A DNA stretch of 64,000 bases from Chloroflexi bacterium bin20 (GCA_002238485.1 MPMG01000010.1:79765-143764), one strand, 5' to 3'; shown: positions 1-10,057, counted from the first letter of the stretch. Notes: generated from the sequence alone by a model not told the origin. Numbers and translations are program-made.

Positions 1-678
1 CTGCGGCGGTTCGGGACGGGCAAAGAGCGCGGGCGCTGGCTGAGCGGGGATCGCGCCATACAGCTCGTCGATCTTTGCCAGCATGTCGGCGCTGTCAAAT
101 GCGCCCACCGCAATCGCCGCGGCATTGGCTGGGTTGTAATGCCCCCGATAATGCGCGTACAGGTCGTCGCGGGTCATCGTGCGCAGGTCGGCCTCATCGC
201 CGATGATCTCGTGATGATAGCCATGCACGCGGAAAGCGGCGGCGCGCAACTCTTCCTGCAACCAGAAGGTCGGCTGATTCTCTGCGCCCTGCCGTTCGCT
301 TATGATGACTGTGCGCTCGGATTCGGTCTCTTCGGGGTCGAAGAGCGCATTGGTCATGCGGTCGGCTTCGGCTTGCATAGCGATATCGACTTTGTCGGCG
401 GGCAGAGTCTCGAAGTATTTGGTGGCGTCCATGCTGGTGAAGGCGTTCCATTGCCCGCCAGCGCGGTCGATTTCGCGGTCGAGCGTGCCGGCGGGGAAGC
501 GCGGACTGCCCTTGAACATCATGTGCTCGACCCAGTGCGAGATGCCGGTCTTACCCGTTGGTTCGTTGCGGCTGCCGACGCGATAAGCCAGCCACCAACT
601 GATGACCGGCGCGCTGTGCACTTCTTTGAGCAAGACGGTGAGTCCGTTGGGGAGTGTGTGGTGGGTGGGTGGGGTCAC
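1..678 (-). CDS. M16 family (pitrilysin/insulinase-like) zinc peptidase, N-terminal part, truncated by window edge
   Basis: Reverse-strand translation from GTG at 678: VTPPTHHTLPNGLTVLLKEVHSAPVISWWLAYRVGSRNEPTGKTGISHWVEHMMFKG; HxxEH zinc motif (HWVEH). Runs off the left edge, so absent from the ORF track. Confidence 0.9.
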   Translation of the reverse strand, partial: MTPPTHHTLPNGLTVLLKEVHSAPVISWWLAYRVGSRNEPTGKTGISHWVEHMMFKGSPRFPAGTLDREIDRAGGQWNAFTSMDATKYFETLPADKVDIAMQAEADRMTNALFDPEETESERTVIISERQGAENQPTFWLQEELRAAAFRVHGYHHEIIGDEADLRTMTRDDLYAHYRGHYNPANAAAIAVGAFDSADMLAKIDELYGAIPAQPAPALFARPEPPQ

Positions 679-843
679 TGCGAATCCTAAAGTTTGCGAA
701 TGTGCGCGGCATTGTAGCACAGCTCAGAAGCTACGATGGCATCTCGAAAGCGAACACGGTAATTTCATCTTTAAACCGTATTGTCATTCTGTTATAACCT
801 GTTACAATGAAGTAGCTCGCAGCCGAATACAGGAAGTCTTTCA

Positions 844-2862
844 ATGGTAATGACAACAAAACCACAGAATATAAGTGAATTGTTTGCAAGTGGTGGAGAT
901 GTCAGATATGTCTTACCGCATTTTCAGCGTGAATATGCGTGGGACAAGGCACAATGGCAAACCTTGTATGACGATGTGAAGTATATTTATAAGGCGAGAT
1001 CAGAGCATCAACCACCGCATTTCATGGGTGCTCTGGTCGTTATACAAGAAGTTGAAACCGCGGGCACAATGTCACAATTCACGCTCGTAGATGGTCAGCA
1101 GAGATTGACAACCATTTCACTACTTCTTTGTGTGATAAAAGAGCACTTGGAACTTGATTCAGAGAGACGAGTTGAAATAGAAAGACTATTGACCAACCCC
1201 GGCAGGGATGGGGAAACGTATTACAAGATCGTGCCGACCCAGAAGTACAATGATCAAAAGGCCTATTTCGCGATTATTGACGGCGAGAAGAAGATTCGTT
1301 CCGAATCAAATATCGTAAAGGCTTGGGAATACTACCGAAAGCTCCTATCAGGTGAAGATAGTATTGATATAGAAGAATTCTACAATTGCATCGTCAACCA
1401 CATGCAAGTCGTATTCATCAAGTTGGACCGGGATGATAAGCCCTTCAAGATATTCGAGAGTCTCAATGCGAAAGGCAAGCGATTAAGCCAAGCTGATCTC
1501 GTACGCAACTACATTGCGATGAAGTTGCCTCCTGATCGCCAGTTGAAGGTCTTTAATCAATATTGGGCACCTATAGACTGTAGGTTGAAGGAAAGAAATA
1601 AAGTTGCACGGATCGGCGAACTCACTGCGTTTCTACGACACTACCTTGCCATGACTTATGGTACACTGACTAACAAAGAACAAGTATATGTGCGCTTTCG
1701 TGATCATATGGAAGATAATTACTCGGATTCTGAAGGCTTCATCGGTGAACTGAAACGACTTCATCAATTCGCCGAATTCTACGACAATCTCTTGCGGCCA
1801 AAACAAGAGTCCAATCCCCGAATCCAGGATGGCATCGAACGGCTTAATATCATTGCTGAATCCGTCACGTATCCCTTGCTGCTGCGTTTCTATGACTGGT
1901 ATTCCAGTGAGGACATCTCAGCAGAAGAGTTTTCGAAGGCACTACGAGTCGTTGAGAACTTTGCCGTCAGGGTTTTCCTTGCTGGCGTAAAGTCTTCTTC
2001 ACTGACGAAGTTGTTTCCCAGCCTTCCAAGTGAATTGGACCGCAATGATTTCCTGCCTTCGCTAACAAATGTACTGTTGTCTAGGAACTATCCATCCGAC
2101 ACTCGTATACGTCAGACATTTCCGATCAGCTTTCAATATACTGCTCAGACACGGAAGAAGCTAATATTGGTGTTGCTCACCATTGATAAGCATCTCGCAC
2201 GAGAGTCTGATGGACATCCAGTTCTAAACGGTCCAGAGACCATCGAGCACATTATGCCGCAAAAGCTAAGCCCAGATTGGCGAAAGGAGATTGGGAATAC
2301 CGACCATGCTGAATACCTCGATAACGTTGGGAATCTAACACTCGTTACGCAAGAATGGAATTCGAAGCTATCTAATGGAACTTTCGCCGAAAAAAAATCA
2401 AAACTTATGTTTCATGCCTTGCGAATTAACATAGACTATTTCAATAGGCAAATTGATCAGTGGAATGCGCAGGCCATACAATCTCGCGCTGACTGGCTTA
2501 CTCAGCACGCACTAAAAGTATGGCATGCCCTTAGTAGTTTTATTCCACCGGATAGCGTTCGAGAGAGTAGTCCTTCTTTGCTATCAATAAGTGGCGAAAG
2601 ACATAAAGTTAAACAGTGGCAAGATGTTTTGGTTCGTACTGTGGAAGAATTGATGCCGCGATTTGCAAATTTCGATGATGCAGCACAGCGTTTCGAGTCG
2701 AACATTTCGCGCAGAGACTCTGGTTTCGCGATGAGTCACCAATTAGAAAATGGCTTCTATCTGAAAACAAACTTGTCAGAAAATGCGATCTATAGTTTCT
2801 GCAAGCGATTTGCCGAGGCAGCCGGGCTGGACGACCGCGAATGGCACGTTGAATACGAATAA
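844..2862 (+). CDS. DUF262 + DUF1524 domain protein (GmrSD-like, candidate type IV restriction/defence)
   Basis: N-terminal LPHFQREYAWDKAQW...FTLVDGQQRLTTISLLL (DUF262 ParB-like motif) and C-terminal ETIEHIMPQKLS...NVGNLTLVTQEWNSKLSN (DUF1524 HNH-like). Visibly more AT-rich than its neighbours. Confidence 0.88.
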   Translation: MVMTTKPQNISELFASGGDVRYVLPHFQREYAWDKAQWQTLYDDVKYIYKARSEHQPPHFMGALVVIQEVETAGTMSQFTLVDGQQRLTTISLLLCVIKEHLELDSERRVEIERLLTNPGRDGETYYKIVPTQKYNDQKAYFAIIDGEKKIRSESNIVKAWEYYRKLLSGEDSIDIEEFYNCIVNHMQVVFIKLDRDDKPFKIFESLNAKGKRLSQADLVRNYIAMKLPPDRQLKVFNQYWAPIDCRLKERNKVARIGELTAFLRHYLAMTYGTLTNKEQVYVRFRDHMEDNYSDSEGFIGELKRLHQFAEFYDNLLRPKQESNPRIQDGIERLNIIAESVTYPLLLRFYDWYSSEDISAEEFSKALRVVENFAVRVFLAGVKSSSLTKLFPSLPSELDRNDFLPSLTNVLLSRNYPSDTRIRQTFPISFQYTAQTRKKLILVLLTIDKHLARESDGHPVLNGPETIEHIMPQKLSPDWRKEIGNTDHAEYLDNVGNLTLVTQEWNSKLSNGTFAEKKSKLMFHALRINIDYFNRQIDQWNAQAIQSRADWLTQHALKVWHALSSFIPPDSVRESSPSLLSISGERHKVKQWQDVLVRTVEELMPRFANFDDAAQRFESNISRRDSGFAMSHQLENGFYLKTNLSENAIYSFCKRFAEAAGLDDREWHVEYE

Positions 2863-2865
2863 CCC

Positions 2866-3849
2866 CTAAGCCCGCACCCGCCTTTCAATCACCGCGCCAG
2901 CCGAATCCAGCCCAGCCACCCAATCCCCCACCGCTGCAACCGTCCGATGCATGCCCAGCGTGCTGCGCGCGTGACCGATAGTCGTCAGCTTGACGATGCA
3001 CTCGCCTTCTCCCGCCCGCGGCGCCAGCATAATCATACTGTGCTGCGAGATGCTCGGCTCTTCCACCACCACTTCAAACAGCGCGATACCCCGCTTGCTA
3101 TCCAGCCAGGCATGCAAAACCGCGATGTGTGCGCCATCGACAGACAGCTTCATCGGCGCGAAGCGGTCGACAATCTCGGCGGTGTTTAGGGGCGTGCGCA
3201 GGATCAAGTGCGGCATTTCCAGTTCCTTTATGACGGGCGGATGCGGCACGGGACTATCATCGCGCCGATAGCGAAAGAAGTGCCCGCGCCGCCCTTCGCG
3301 ATAGCCTTTTTCTTCGTATTTGGTAGGAAATCGCCCCGCGACTTCGTGCAGCCAAGGCGCAGCATATTCGTTCTGCAAGCCCCGCGCGCTGGACAAGATT
3401 TCATGTGCCATTTCGGCATAGTCGCGGATATCGGTGGCCAGCAGCAGCAGTCCATCCGCCGCCAGCCGACTCGTCAGCAGTTCGACCGTCCCGCGCTGGA
3501 TGAGCCGCCGGCGTCCGTGCCGCTTTTTGAACCAGGGGTCGGGATAGTTGATGTGAAATTCGCGCACCGACCGCGGCTCGAGCAAGTGAGACAAGGCGGT
3601 TTCTGCGCGGCAGTGGATGGGGCGCGCATTGCTCAGTCCGCGTTCGTCGATCTTTGCTTCGGCTTTTGCCATGGACTGGCTGGAGATTTCCAGGCCGATG
3701 ATATTGCAGTGTGGGCGCGTCGCTGCCTGGTGCAGCAGATAGTCGCCGTTGCCAAAGCCGATCTCGACGATCAGCGGCTGGATGCGCGAGAAGAGCTTTG
3801 CTTGCCGCAGCGGCCAATCAATCGTCAGCGCGCTCAGTTTGGGCAACAT
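2866..3849 (-). CDS. trmB: tRNA (guanine-N7-)-methyltransferase TrmB with about 110-aa C-terminal extension
   Basis: MLPKLSALTIDW...IVEIGFGNGDYLLHQA...FHINYPDPWFKKRHGRRRL. The track ORF 2866-4770 is over-extended; native ATG at 3849. Confidence 0.85.
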   Translation of the reverse strand: MLPKLSALTIDWPLRQAKLFSRIQPLIVEIGFGNGDYLLHQAATRPHCNIIGLEISSQSMAKAEAKIDERGLSNARPIHCRAETALSHLLEPRSVREFHINYPDPWFKKRHGRRRLIQRGTVELLTSRLAADGLLLLATDIRDYAEMAHEILSSARGLQNEYAAPWLHEVAGRFPTKYEEKGYREGRRGHFFRYRRDDSPVPHPPVIKELEMPHLILRTPLNTAEIVDRFAPMKLSVDGAHIAVLHAWLDSKRGIALFEVVVEEPSISQHSMIMLAPRAGEGECIVKLTTIGHARSTLGMHRTVAAVGDWVAGLDSAGAVIERRVRA

Positions 3850-3854
3850 GCTGG

Positions 3855-5093
3855 TCAGGCAGGCGCAAGGGGCGGCTTGCGCTGCAGGGTCTCGGGCACG
3901 AGGAAGGTGAATATGCTGGCCGCCAGCAGCCCCGAACCGGCAATCACCCAGATCGCTGAGCTGAGCAGCAGCGCATCCGCCACCACGCCCACCACCAGCG
4001 GCGCGCCCGTATGTCCGACATCGCCGATGAGCCGCCAGACTCCCAGAAACTCCCCCCGCGACCGGGCCGGCGACAAGTCCGAGCCCAAGGTCATCATGCT
4101 GCCCGCGCCCAGGCCATTGCCCAGGCCGATCAACGTGGCCGCAAACAGCAAGCCGCCGAAGCTCGCCGCGAAGGGCACGAGCGCCATGCCCAGCGCCTGA
4201 ATGCCGAAGCAAGGCACGATTGCGAACTTGCGCCCGTAGCGATCCATCAGCCAGCCAGCCACCATGAACAAGCTGAAATCCACCGCCACAGAAATGCTGA
4301 TGATCAAGCCGATCTGGTCGACAGCCAAGCCCAGCGCATCGGCGGCGAAAAGCGGAATGATGACTGTGCGCCCGGCGCGGATCATCTGCCCGAATACTTG
4401 CGCCGTGCCCGCCGATGCCAAAATGCGCGCATTCTGCTGGAACACGGCAGCGATGTGGAAGCCATGGCCATCGTCCGCGGATTTGCGGCGCGCGCTCTTC
4501 TTGCCGCGTGTGAACAGCGCGACCAGCGCGAAGCCGATTGCTGTCGCCAGCGCGACCGCCAGGAAGGTCGTCCGCATGCCCACCATGCCCGCCAGCAACC
4601 CGCCGATCGCCGGGCCAATGAATCCGCCCAGCCGATGCGTGCCGCCATACATGGATATCGCTTTGCCGCGCTGCCCCAGGTCGACATGGTTGGTGATGTA
4701 AACATGCGCCGAAACGGTATACATAGACCGCCCGAATCCGGTGATCAAACGCAGCAGCAGCACCACCCAAATGGACGATGCGAAGAAGAGCAAGCCAAGC
4801 GAAACCGCTTTGACCAGCAGGCCCATCATCATGACTTGCTTGTTGCCAAAGCGCCGCTGGATCATGCCGGTCGGCACATCGGCGATCAATGTACCGATGC
4901 CCTCGCCAGCCAGCACCAGACCAATGAGCACATAGCTAATCTCGAAGTCGGCGGCGTACAGCGGCAGAATGGGCACGAGCAAGCCGTGGCCCAAAGTGAC
5001 CATCAGCGCCGGCAGATAGAAGGACAAAATCAGCGCGCGCAAGCCCACATCCGGTTGTTTGAATCTCGGCAATCTCAGGGGGACGGTTGGCAT
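3855..5093 (-). CDS. MFS transporter
   Basis: About 12 hydrophobic segments; MFS-like N-terminus (SFYLPALMVTLGHGLLVPILPLYAADF). Confidence 0.85.
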   Translation of the reverse strand: MPTVPLRLPRFKQPDVGLRALILSFYLPALMVTLGHGLLVPILPLYAADFEISYVLIGLVLAGEGIGTLIADVPTGMIQRRFGNKQVMMMGLLVKAVSLGLLFFASSIWVVLLLRLITGFGRSMYTVSAHVYITNHVDLGQRGKAISMYGGTHRLGGFIGPAIGGLLAGMVGMRTTFLAVALATAIGFALVALFTRGKKSARRKSADDGHGFHIAAVFQQNARILASAGTAQVFGQMIRAGRTVIIPLFAADALGLAVDQIGLIISISVAVDFSLFMVAGWLMDRYGRKFAIVPCFGIQALGMALVPFAASFGGLLFAATLIGLGNGLGAGSMMTLGSDLSPARSRGEFLGVWRLIGDVGHTGAPLVVGVVADALLLSSAIWVIAGSGLLAASIFTFLVPETLQRKPPLAPA

Positions 5094-5131
5094 TCGGCTA
5101 GTCTAGCGAGGTTCGCCCATTTGCGAAACGA

Positions 5132-6328
5132 CTAATCGCGCGAGCTTTCGCGGATGACTCTTCCCAGGGTCGCAATCGCACCCTCGATTGTGGCTTCGTC
5201 CACTCGCGTGAAATTGAGCCGCATGGTAGACAAGCCGTCGGCGGGGTTGATGTAAAAATATTTGCCCGGCACAAATGCAACCTTCTGTTCCACAGCCCGC
5301 CAATACAAGTCCTCGCCATCCACGTCGGGCGGTCCTTCGATCCAGATGAACATGCCGCCTTCGGGTTTGATCCAGCGGTAGTCGGCGGGTATATGCGTGT
5401 CCATTGCATTCAACATGGCTGCCTGCCGCGGAGCATAGAGCGCGATGATCTTGGGGACCTGCCGCGATATGTAGCCGCCGCAGATATATTCTGTAGCCAG
5501 CGCCTGGGCATAGGTATTGCTGTGCAGGTCGGCGCCCTGTTTTGCCGTATACAACCAGTCGCGGATGAGTGGCGGCGCCAAGCAGAAGCCCAAACGCAAG
5601 CCCGGCGCAAAGATCTTCGACAACGTGCTGACATAGACTGTGTTGTCCGGCGCATAGGTCTGCAGGGCTGGCACCGCCTCGCCACGATAGCGCAGGTCGC
5701 TGTAGGGGTCATCTTCGATCACCAGCGCGTTCATGCGCTTGACGATGTCGGCGATCTGCTGACGGCGTTGGCGGCTCATCGTGCGCCCGGTGGGATTTTG
5801 GAATGTTGGTACCAGATAGATGAACTTGATAGCTTGCTGCTCCAGCACGGCTTGCAAGGCTTCGGGCACGATGCCTTCGTCGTCGCTGGCGATGCTGACA
5901 TAGTTGGGCTGGTAGACGCCAAATGCCGAAAGCGCGCCCAAATAACTGGGCGATTCCAGCGCGATAACATCGCCCGGGCTCAGCAGCACCTTGCCCAACG
6001 TATCCAGCACGCTCTGCGAGCCATTGAATACCAGCAGCTCATCGGCAGTCGCGGCAATGCCTTTGCCCGCCAGGAAACCCGCCAGCGCTTCGACAAAGGG
6101 CGCAAAGCCTTCTGTGCGGTCGTATTGCAGCGCCGCCGCGCCATAGCGATCCAGCACTGCTTCGTTTATTTTGTACAATTCTTCGATAGGGAAGGTTTCT
6201 GGCGCTGGGATGCCACCGGCCAGGGACACCATGCCCGGCTGTGATACCACCTTGAGGATTTCGCGAATCTGGTTGCGCTGCATACTCTGCGTGCGCTTGC
6301 TGAGCAAATGCTGAAAGTTGCGCGTCAT
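5132..6328 (-). CDS. PLP-dependent aminotransferase (class I/II, 2-aminoadipate aminotransferase-like)
   Basis: MVSLAGGIPAPETFP...VYVSTLSKIFAPGLRLGF PLP-lysine motif; start set at MTRNFQ (6328). Confidence 0.85.
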   Translation of the reverse strand: MTRNFQHLLSKRTQSMQRNQIREILKVVSQPGMVSLAGGIPAPETFPIEELYKINEAVLDRYGAAALQYDRTEGFAPFVEALAGFLAGKGIAATADELLVFNGSQSVLDTLGKVLLSPGDVIALESPSYLGALSAFGVYQPNYVSIASDDEGIVPEALQAVLEQQAIKFIYLVPTFQNPTGRTMSRQRRQQIADIVKRMNALVIEDDPYSDLRYRGEAVPALQTYAPDNTVYVSTLSKIFAPGLRLGFCLAPPLIRDWLYTAKQGADLHSNTYAQALATEYICGGYISRQVPKIIALYAPRQAAMLNAMDTHIPADYRWIKPEGGMFIWIEGPPDVDGEDLYWRAVEQKVAFVPGKYFYINPADGLSTMRLNFTRVDEATIEGAIATLGRVIRESSRD

Positions 6329-6409
6329 GATTTTCCTGTTTGCGTGATTTTGTCGCAGTACGAATTCAAGCACAAAGGGCGCAGAGGCGAGGGAAAGAGC
6401 TGAAGCCAA

Positions 6410-7597
6410 TTACACCAGATAGTCGCGCAGGTTGTGCGCCACCTGCGGATGACGCAGCCGACGCAGCGCTTCTTTCTCCAGCTGGCGGATTCGCTCGCGG
6501 CTCAAGCCAAATTTGTTGGCGATCTCTTCTAACGTGTGCGGTTCACCGCCACCCAAGCCAAAACGCATGCGCAAGATGCTGCTTTGGCGCGGGGTCAACT
6601 CTGCCAGGACTTCTTCGATCGCTTCGCCCAGCAAGATCTGGGTTGCGCTGTCGACCGGGCTGACAGATTCCTGGTCTTCGATGAAATCGCCAAACTCGCT
6701 GTCGCCATCTTCGCCGACCGGGCGTTCCAGCGAGGTGGCGTGCTGGCTGGCATCCATCATGGCGCGCACGGCTTCGGCAGCCACTTTCAGCTCGGTGGCG
6801 ATCTCTTCTGGCGTGGGTCTGCGTCCCAGGCTCTGCTCCAGGTCTTGCGAGGTGCGATACATCTGGCGGATGCGCTCGGTCATGTGCAGCGGGATGCGGA
6901 TGGTGCGGGTCTTTTGTGCCAGCGAGCGGGTGATTGCCTGGCGGATCCACCAGGTGGCATACGTGCTGAAGCGATTGCCACGCGAATAGTCGTATTTGTC
7001 CACCGCGCGCATCAAACCGACATTGCCCTCTTGGATAAGATCGGGGAAGGGCAGGCCTTGCCCCATATAGCGCTTGGCAATGCTGACGACCAGCCGCGTA
7101 TTTGCCCGCCCCAGATGTTCGCGCGCCGCTTGGCCATCGCGCACCATTTGCCGCAGGTGGCGTCGCCAGCGCTCGCTTTTCTGTTCTACTTCCGGGCTCT
7201 TGAGGTGACGCCTGGCACGGAATCCGCGCTCAATGCGCTTCGCCAGGTCGACTTCGTCAGCGGCGGTGAGCAGCGGTTCCTGCGCCATCTGCCGAAAATA
7301 CAGTCCGACTGGATCATCGGAAGAAATGTGGCTGATATCGGCGACGGCTTTCTTGGGTAAAACGATGCGCTCCGCGATCTCTGGCTCGGCGAGGTCCGAC
7401 GCTTCATTCAATAAACCGTCCGCAGTGACCACCGCATCGTTGTGGCGCAACTCAATGCCGCGTTCTTCCATCAATGTGAGCAGCCGGCGCAAGGCGACCC
7501 GGTCTTCGCGATTGTCGTCCAGCAACTCTTTAACTTGTTCGAAACTTACAAATCCCCGTTCTTCCGCAAGCTCCACCAGAGATTGAATCACATCCAA
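6410..7597 (-). CDS. rpoD: RNA polymerase sigma factor, RpoD/SigA type
   Basis: Region 2 (DLIQEGNVGLMRAVDKYDYSRGNRFSTYATWWIRQAITRS) and region 4 (TLEEIANKFGLSRERIRQLEKEALRRLRHP). Confidence 0.95.
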   Translation of the reverse strand: MDVIQSLVELAEERGFVSFEQVKELLDDNREDRVALRRLLTLMEERGIELRHNDAVVTADGLLNEASDLAEPEIAERIVLPKKAVADISHISSDDPVGLYFRQMAQEPLLTAADEVDLAKRIERGFRARRHLKSPEVEQKSERWRRHLRQMVRDGQAAREHLGRANTRLVVSIAKRYMGQGLPFPDLIQEGNVGLMRAVDKYDYSRGNRFSTYATWWIRQAITRSLAQKTRTIRIPLHMTERIRQMYRTSQDLEQSLGRRPTPEEIATELKVAAEAVRAMMDASQHATSLERPVGEDGDSEFGDFIEDQESVSPVDSATQILLGEAIEEVLAELTPRQSSILRMRFGLGGGEPHTLEEIANKFGLSRERIRQLEKEALRRLRHPQVAHNLRDYLV

Positions 7598-7769
7598 CCC
7601 TTTACTTGTGAGGTGAATAAGGCGAAAACATTATTGGTGCAGCAAAATCAAGCTTTCATTCCAACTTCCATTCTGTGCCAAAACGCTGCCAAATGTCAAC
7701 CGACATTTTTGTCGAATCTGCCACTGCCGTCCTGTGCAATCTGGCGCGACTATCCAGCCCCCAGCCGCC

Positions 7770-9005
7770 CTAGCGCCGCACAACCTTGTTCACGATGCCG
7801 AACCAAAATGGCGCGCCCTGCGCAGCCGCAACCACCGTAGCCGCGATGCCCAGCAGCTTCGTCAGCAGCAAGCCCGTCCAGCCGTCCGGATTATTCTCGG
7901 GCAGATAATTCCACAGATTGCTCGGGTCGCTGCGACTATAGTGATCGGCGGGCAGATGGGCGAGGCTCTGGAAGCCCCAGCCGATGGGCAGACTCAGCGC
8001 TTCGAGGTCGCCCAACTGATTGACGATGGCAGCGCCGCTTTCCACGGCGTCTTCCAGCTGGGTATCGCCTTCGGCATCGTTGGCTCGCAGTTCGTCGTCC
8101 GCTTCGCCAACCTGATCGCCCAAAGCGCCGCTTTGCAAAGAATAAGTCGCTGTGCCGCTGATTTGCGCTCGTTGAGCCGGGTCTTCCCAAAGCGTCTGCG
8201 CGATGTGCAGCGTGTCAATGTTGATCAGCAATGCGAAGCACAAAGCCACGATCAGCGAAAGCACCTTCATCTTGGCTGTGTAGGCGGCGCTGGCGCGATT
8301 CATGGCGCTGTTGAACCAGCCTTCCAGGTTGCCGCGCGCCTCTTGCATGTTTTCTGCGCCAGAAAGCACCGTCGCCAAGACATTGCGCAACTGGTCGTCT
8401 TCGACCTGTCGCACACCTGCGAGCAGCGCTACATGGTTTGTCTGCCCCGCGCCCAGCCGGCTGATCTCTTCGTCTATCTGGCTGACGATATCCGCCAATG
8501 CCGCCCGATAACGCCGATCTTGCACATAGCGCAGGGAATTGCGCAGCTCTTTTGTATCCTGACCGCCCCTGACCACGCGCTGAACCATCACCCGCAAGCC
8601 GCGCCGTTCGGGTCCAGGCGGCATGCCATCCACCACATTGATCAGCGCGCCAAATAACCGCTGGTCCGATTCGGCTTTGACTGTCGTCAGCACCACATCG
8701 ACGAAAGTCGCCGGCTCAATATAGTCGACAGAGGCGATCGGTCTGCGGGCGGTCTTTTCGGCTTCGGCCCGGGTGATGCGCTGGCTGGGCGCGACTGCAT
8801 CGGCTTTGACCAGTTGGATCAGCGGGTGTGTATATAGCTTGGCGCGGATGACCGGGTCTGCAATCAAGCTGTTGATAGCGCCGCGCAGGTTTCTGGCGCG
8901 CATTTTGGTAGCGCGGGCAAAGAGTGTGTTGACCTCGGTGACAACGATGCTGAGCAGAATGATGACGAAAACAAGTCCAACGACAACTTCTATGATCGCA
9001 GTCAA
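7770..9005 (-). CDS. Conserved hypothetical membrane protein
   Basis: Long ORF with N-terminal TM (IIEVVVGLVFVIILLSIVV) and further TM segments; no family recognised. Confidence 0.7.
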   Translation of the reverse strand: MTAIIEVVVGLVFVIILLSIVVTEVNTLFARATKMRARNLRGAINSLIADPVIRAKLYTHPLIQLVKADAVAPSQRITRAEAEKTARRPIASVDYIEPATFVDVVLTTVKAESDQRLFGALINVVDGMPPGPERRGLRVMVQRVVRGGQDTKELRNSLRYVQDRRYRAALADIVSQIDEEISRLGAGQTNHVALLAGVRQVEDDQLRNVLATVLSGAENMQEARGNLEGWFNSAMNRASAAYTAKMKVLSLIVALCFALLINIDTLHIAQTLWEDPAQRAQISGTATYSLQSGALGDQVGEADDELRANDAEGDTQLEDAVESGAAIVNQLGDLEALSLPIGWGFQSLAHLPADHYSRSDPSNLWNYLPENNPDGWTGLLLTKLLGIAATVVAAAQGAPFWFGIVNKVVRR

Positions 9006-9246
9006 GCCCAGCCCCTTCCACGCCGTACAGCGATCGGCGCAGTCCCAGAATTCAGTATAGTGGAGTCCATCATTCCTCGAAAAGGGGCGCTCACCTCCTA
9101 ATTATCAGGTAAGCGCGCATCCTGGATTTTCGACCTGGATTTCTGTAGCATTGGATGCGGGCGGGCGGGGTTCAAAAGCGCTCGCGGATTTGCATTTTGG
9201 CGCTTGCGCTGTAGACTGCGCCCAGGGCGCGGCTCCACACTGGTTA

Positions 9247-9639
9247 TCAGGTTTGATCCTCGAAGTCGGGCGCTTCGCCCATCTTCTCCAGATCGCTTTT
9301 GCGTTCGTCCCGCAGCATGAAGTCGTTGATGATGTACATATTGGATGTCTGTCGGCCGCCCAGGTGGCGCGTGCGCGTCTCGATGTAGCCTTTGATCTCC
9401 AGGGATTTCAGCTTGCGCCGGACAGTTTTGACTGAGGAGTCTGTTTCGCGGGCGATTGTTTTGGCGCTGGGGTAGCTGTAGAGAGGGTAGTTGTCCGGGT
9501 TGGCGCGCCAGATCAGGTAGAAGAGGATGGCTTTTTCTATGGGGCAGCCGATGTTGACTTTGTAGAGCTGTTGGAAGTAGCGCATTTTGTTGATCTTTTT
9601 GCTGGTCTTCTTCGATTCGCTTGCATATGTGTTCGTCAT
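9247..9639 (-). CDS. Winged-helix/HTH_36-like DNA-binding protein (phage replication or regulation)
   Basis: MTNTYASESKKTSKKINKMRYFQ...YSYPSAKTIARETDSSVKTVRRKLKSLEIKGYIETRTRHLGGRQTSNMYII. Native ATG at 9639; the N-terminal part of the 9247-10293 track ORF is not credible. Confidence 0.75.
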   Translation of the reverse strand: MTNTYASESKKTSKKINKMRYFQQLYKVNIGCPIEKAILFYLIWRANPDNYPLYSYPSAKTIARETDSSVKTVRRKLKSLEIKGYIETRTRHLGGRQTSNMYIINDFMLRDERKSDLEKMGEAPDFEDQT

Positions 9640-9682
9640 CCTGTATCCTTCAAGGCGAAGTGTGGGTAGACCGCTCTTCGGG

Positions 9683-9714
9683 CGCCCTGAGTTTCGGCTC
9701 AGGGCGTTTCCTTT
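9683..9714 (+). terminator. Perfect 9-bp hairpin followed by T-rich run
   Basis: CGCCCTGAG-TTTCGG-CTCAGGGCG then TTTCCTTTT. Lies upstream of the minus-strand HTH gene, so it could also be a 5'UTR element. Confidence 0.55.
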
Positions 9715-9850
9715 TGGGATTGTATACCAGCCTCGAAATCCCGCAAGCGACCACATAGAAAATATGTTCTGATTGCGGCCAGCGCAGGAAAAAAATAGCG
9801 CCGAGCTTGTGAGGGCGGGTTCTGTGGGCGATGCGAGGTTTTGTGTAGCC

Positions 9851-9900
9851 AGGTCGTCCGCGCGGAAAAATAAGCTTGCGTTTTTGAGTACGGACGACCT
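9851..9900. repeat. 50-bp nested inverted repeat
   Basis: AGGTCGTCCG-cgcgg-AAAAA-taagcttgcg-TTTTT-gagta-CGGACGACCT; a further CGAGGT (9834-9839)/ACCTCG (9917-9922) pair flanks it. Confidence 0.8.
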
Positions 9901-10057
9901 GACGGCGGAATGTCTTACCTCGTTCGCTGAGATTGAACCCGCGCACGCCCACTCTTTGTCCCAGCTGTGGCGTTTGCTTCTGCGGTTGCGGTCTCTTGCG
10001 ACTGTCGGCGAGGCTGGGCGACGTGGGACGGCGCTTTTGTCCGTTCGGGGCAAGCCA

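Noticed and set aside
4011-5135. 374-aa + ORF opposite the MFS gene
   Set aside because: Antisense shadow ORF typical of high-GC DNA; His/Gln/Arg-rich with no motif, while the minus strand is a clear transporter.
9061-9246. tRNA-based attachment site or direct repeats flanking the phage element
   Set aside because: No tRNA fold and no convincing shared direct repeat with 23920-24125; only a weak inverted AATTAGG similarity.
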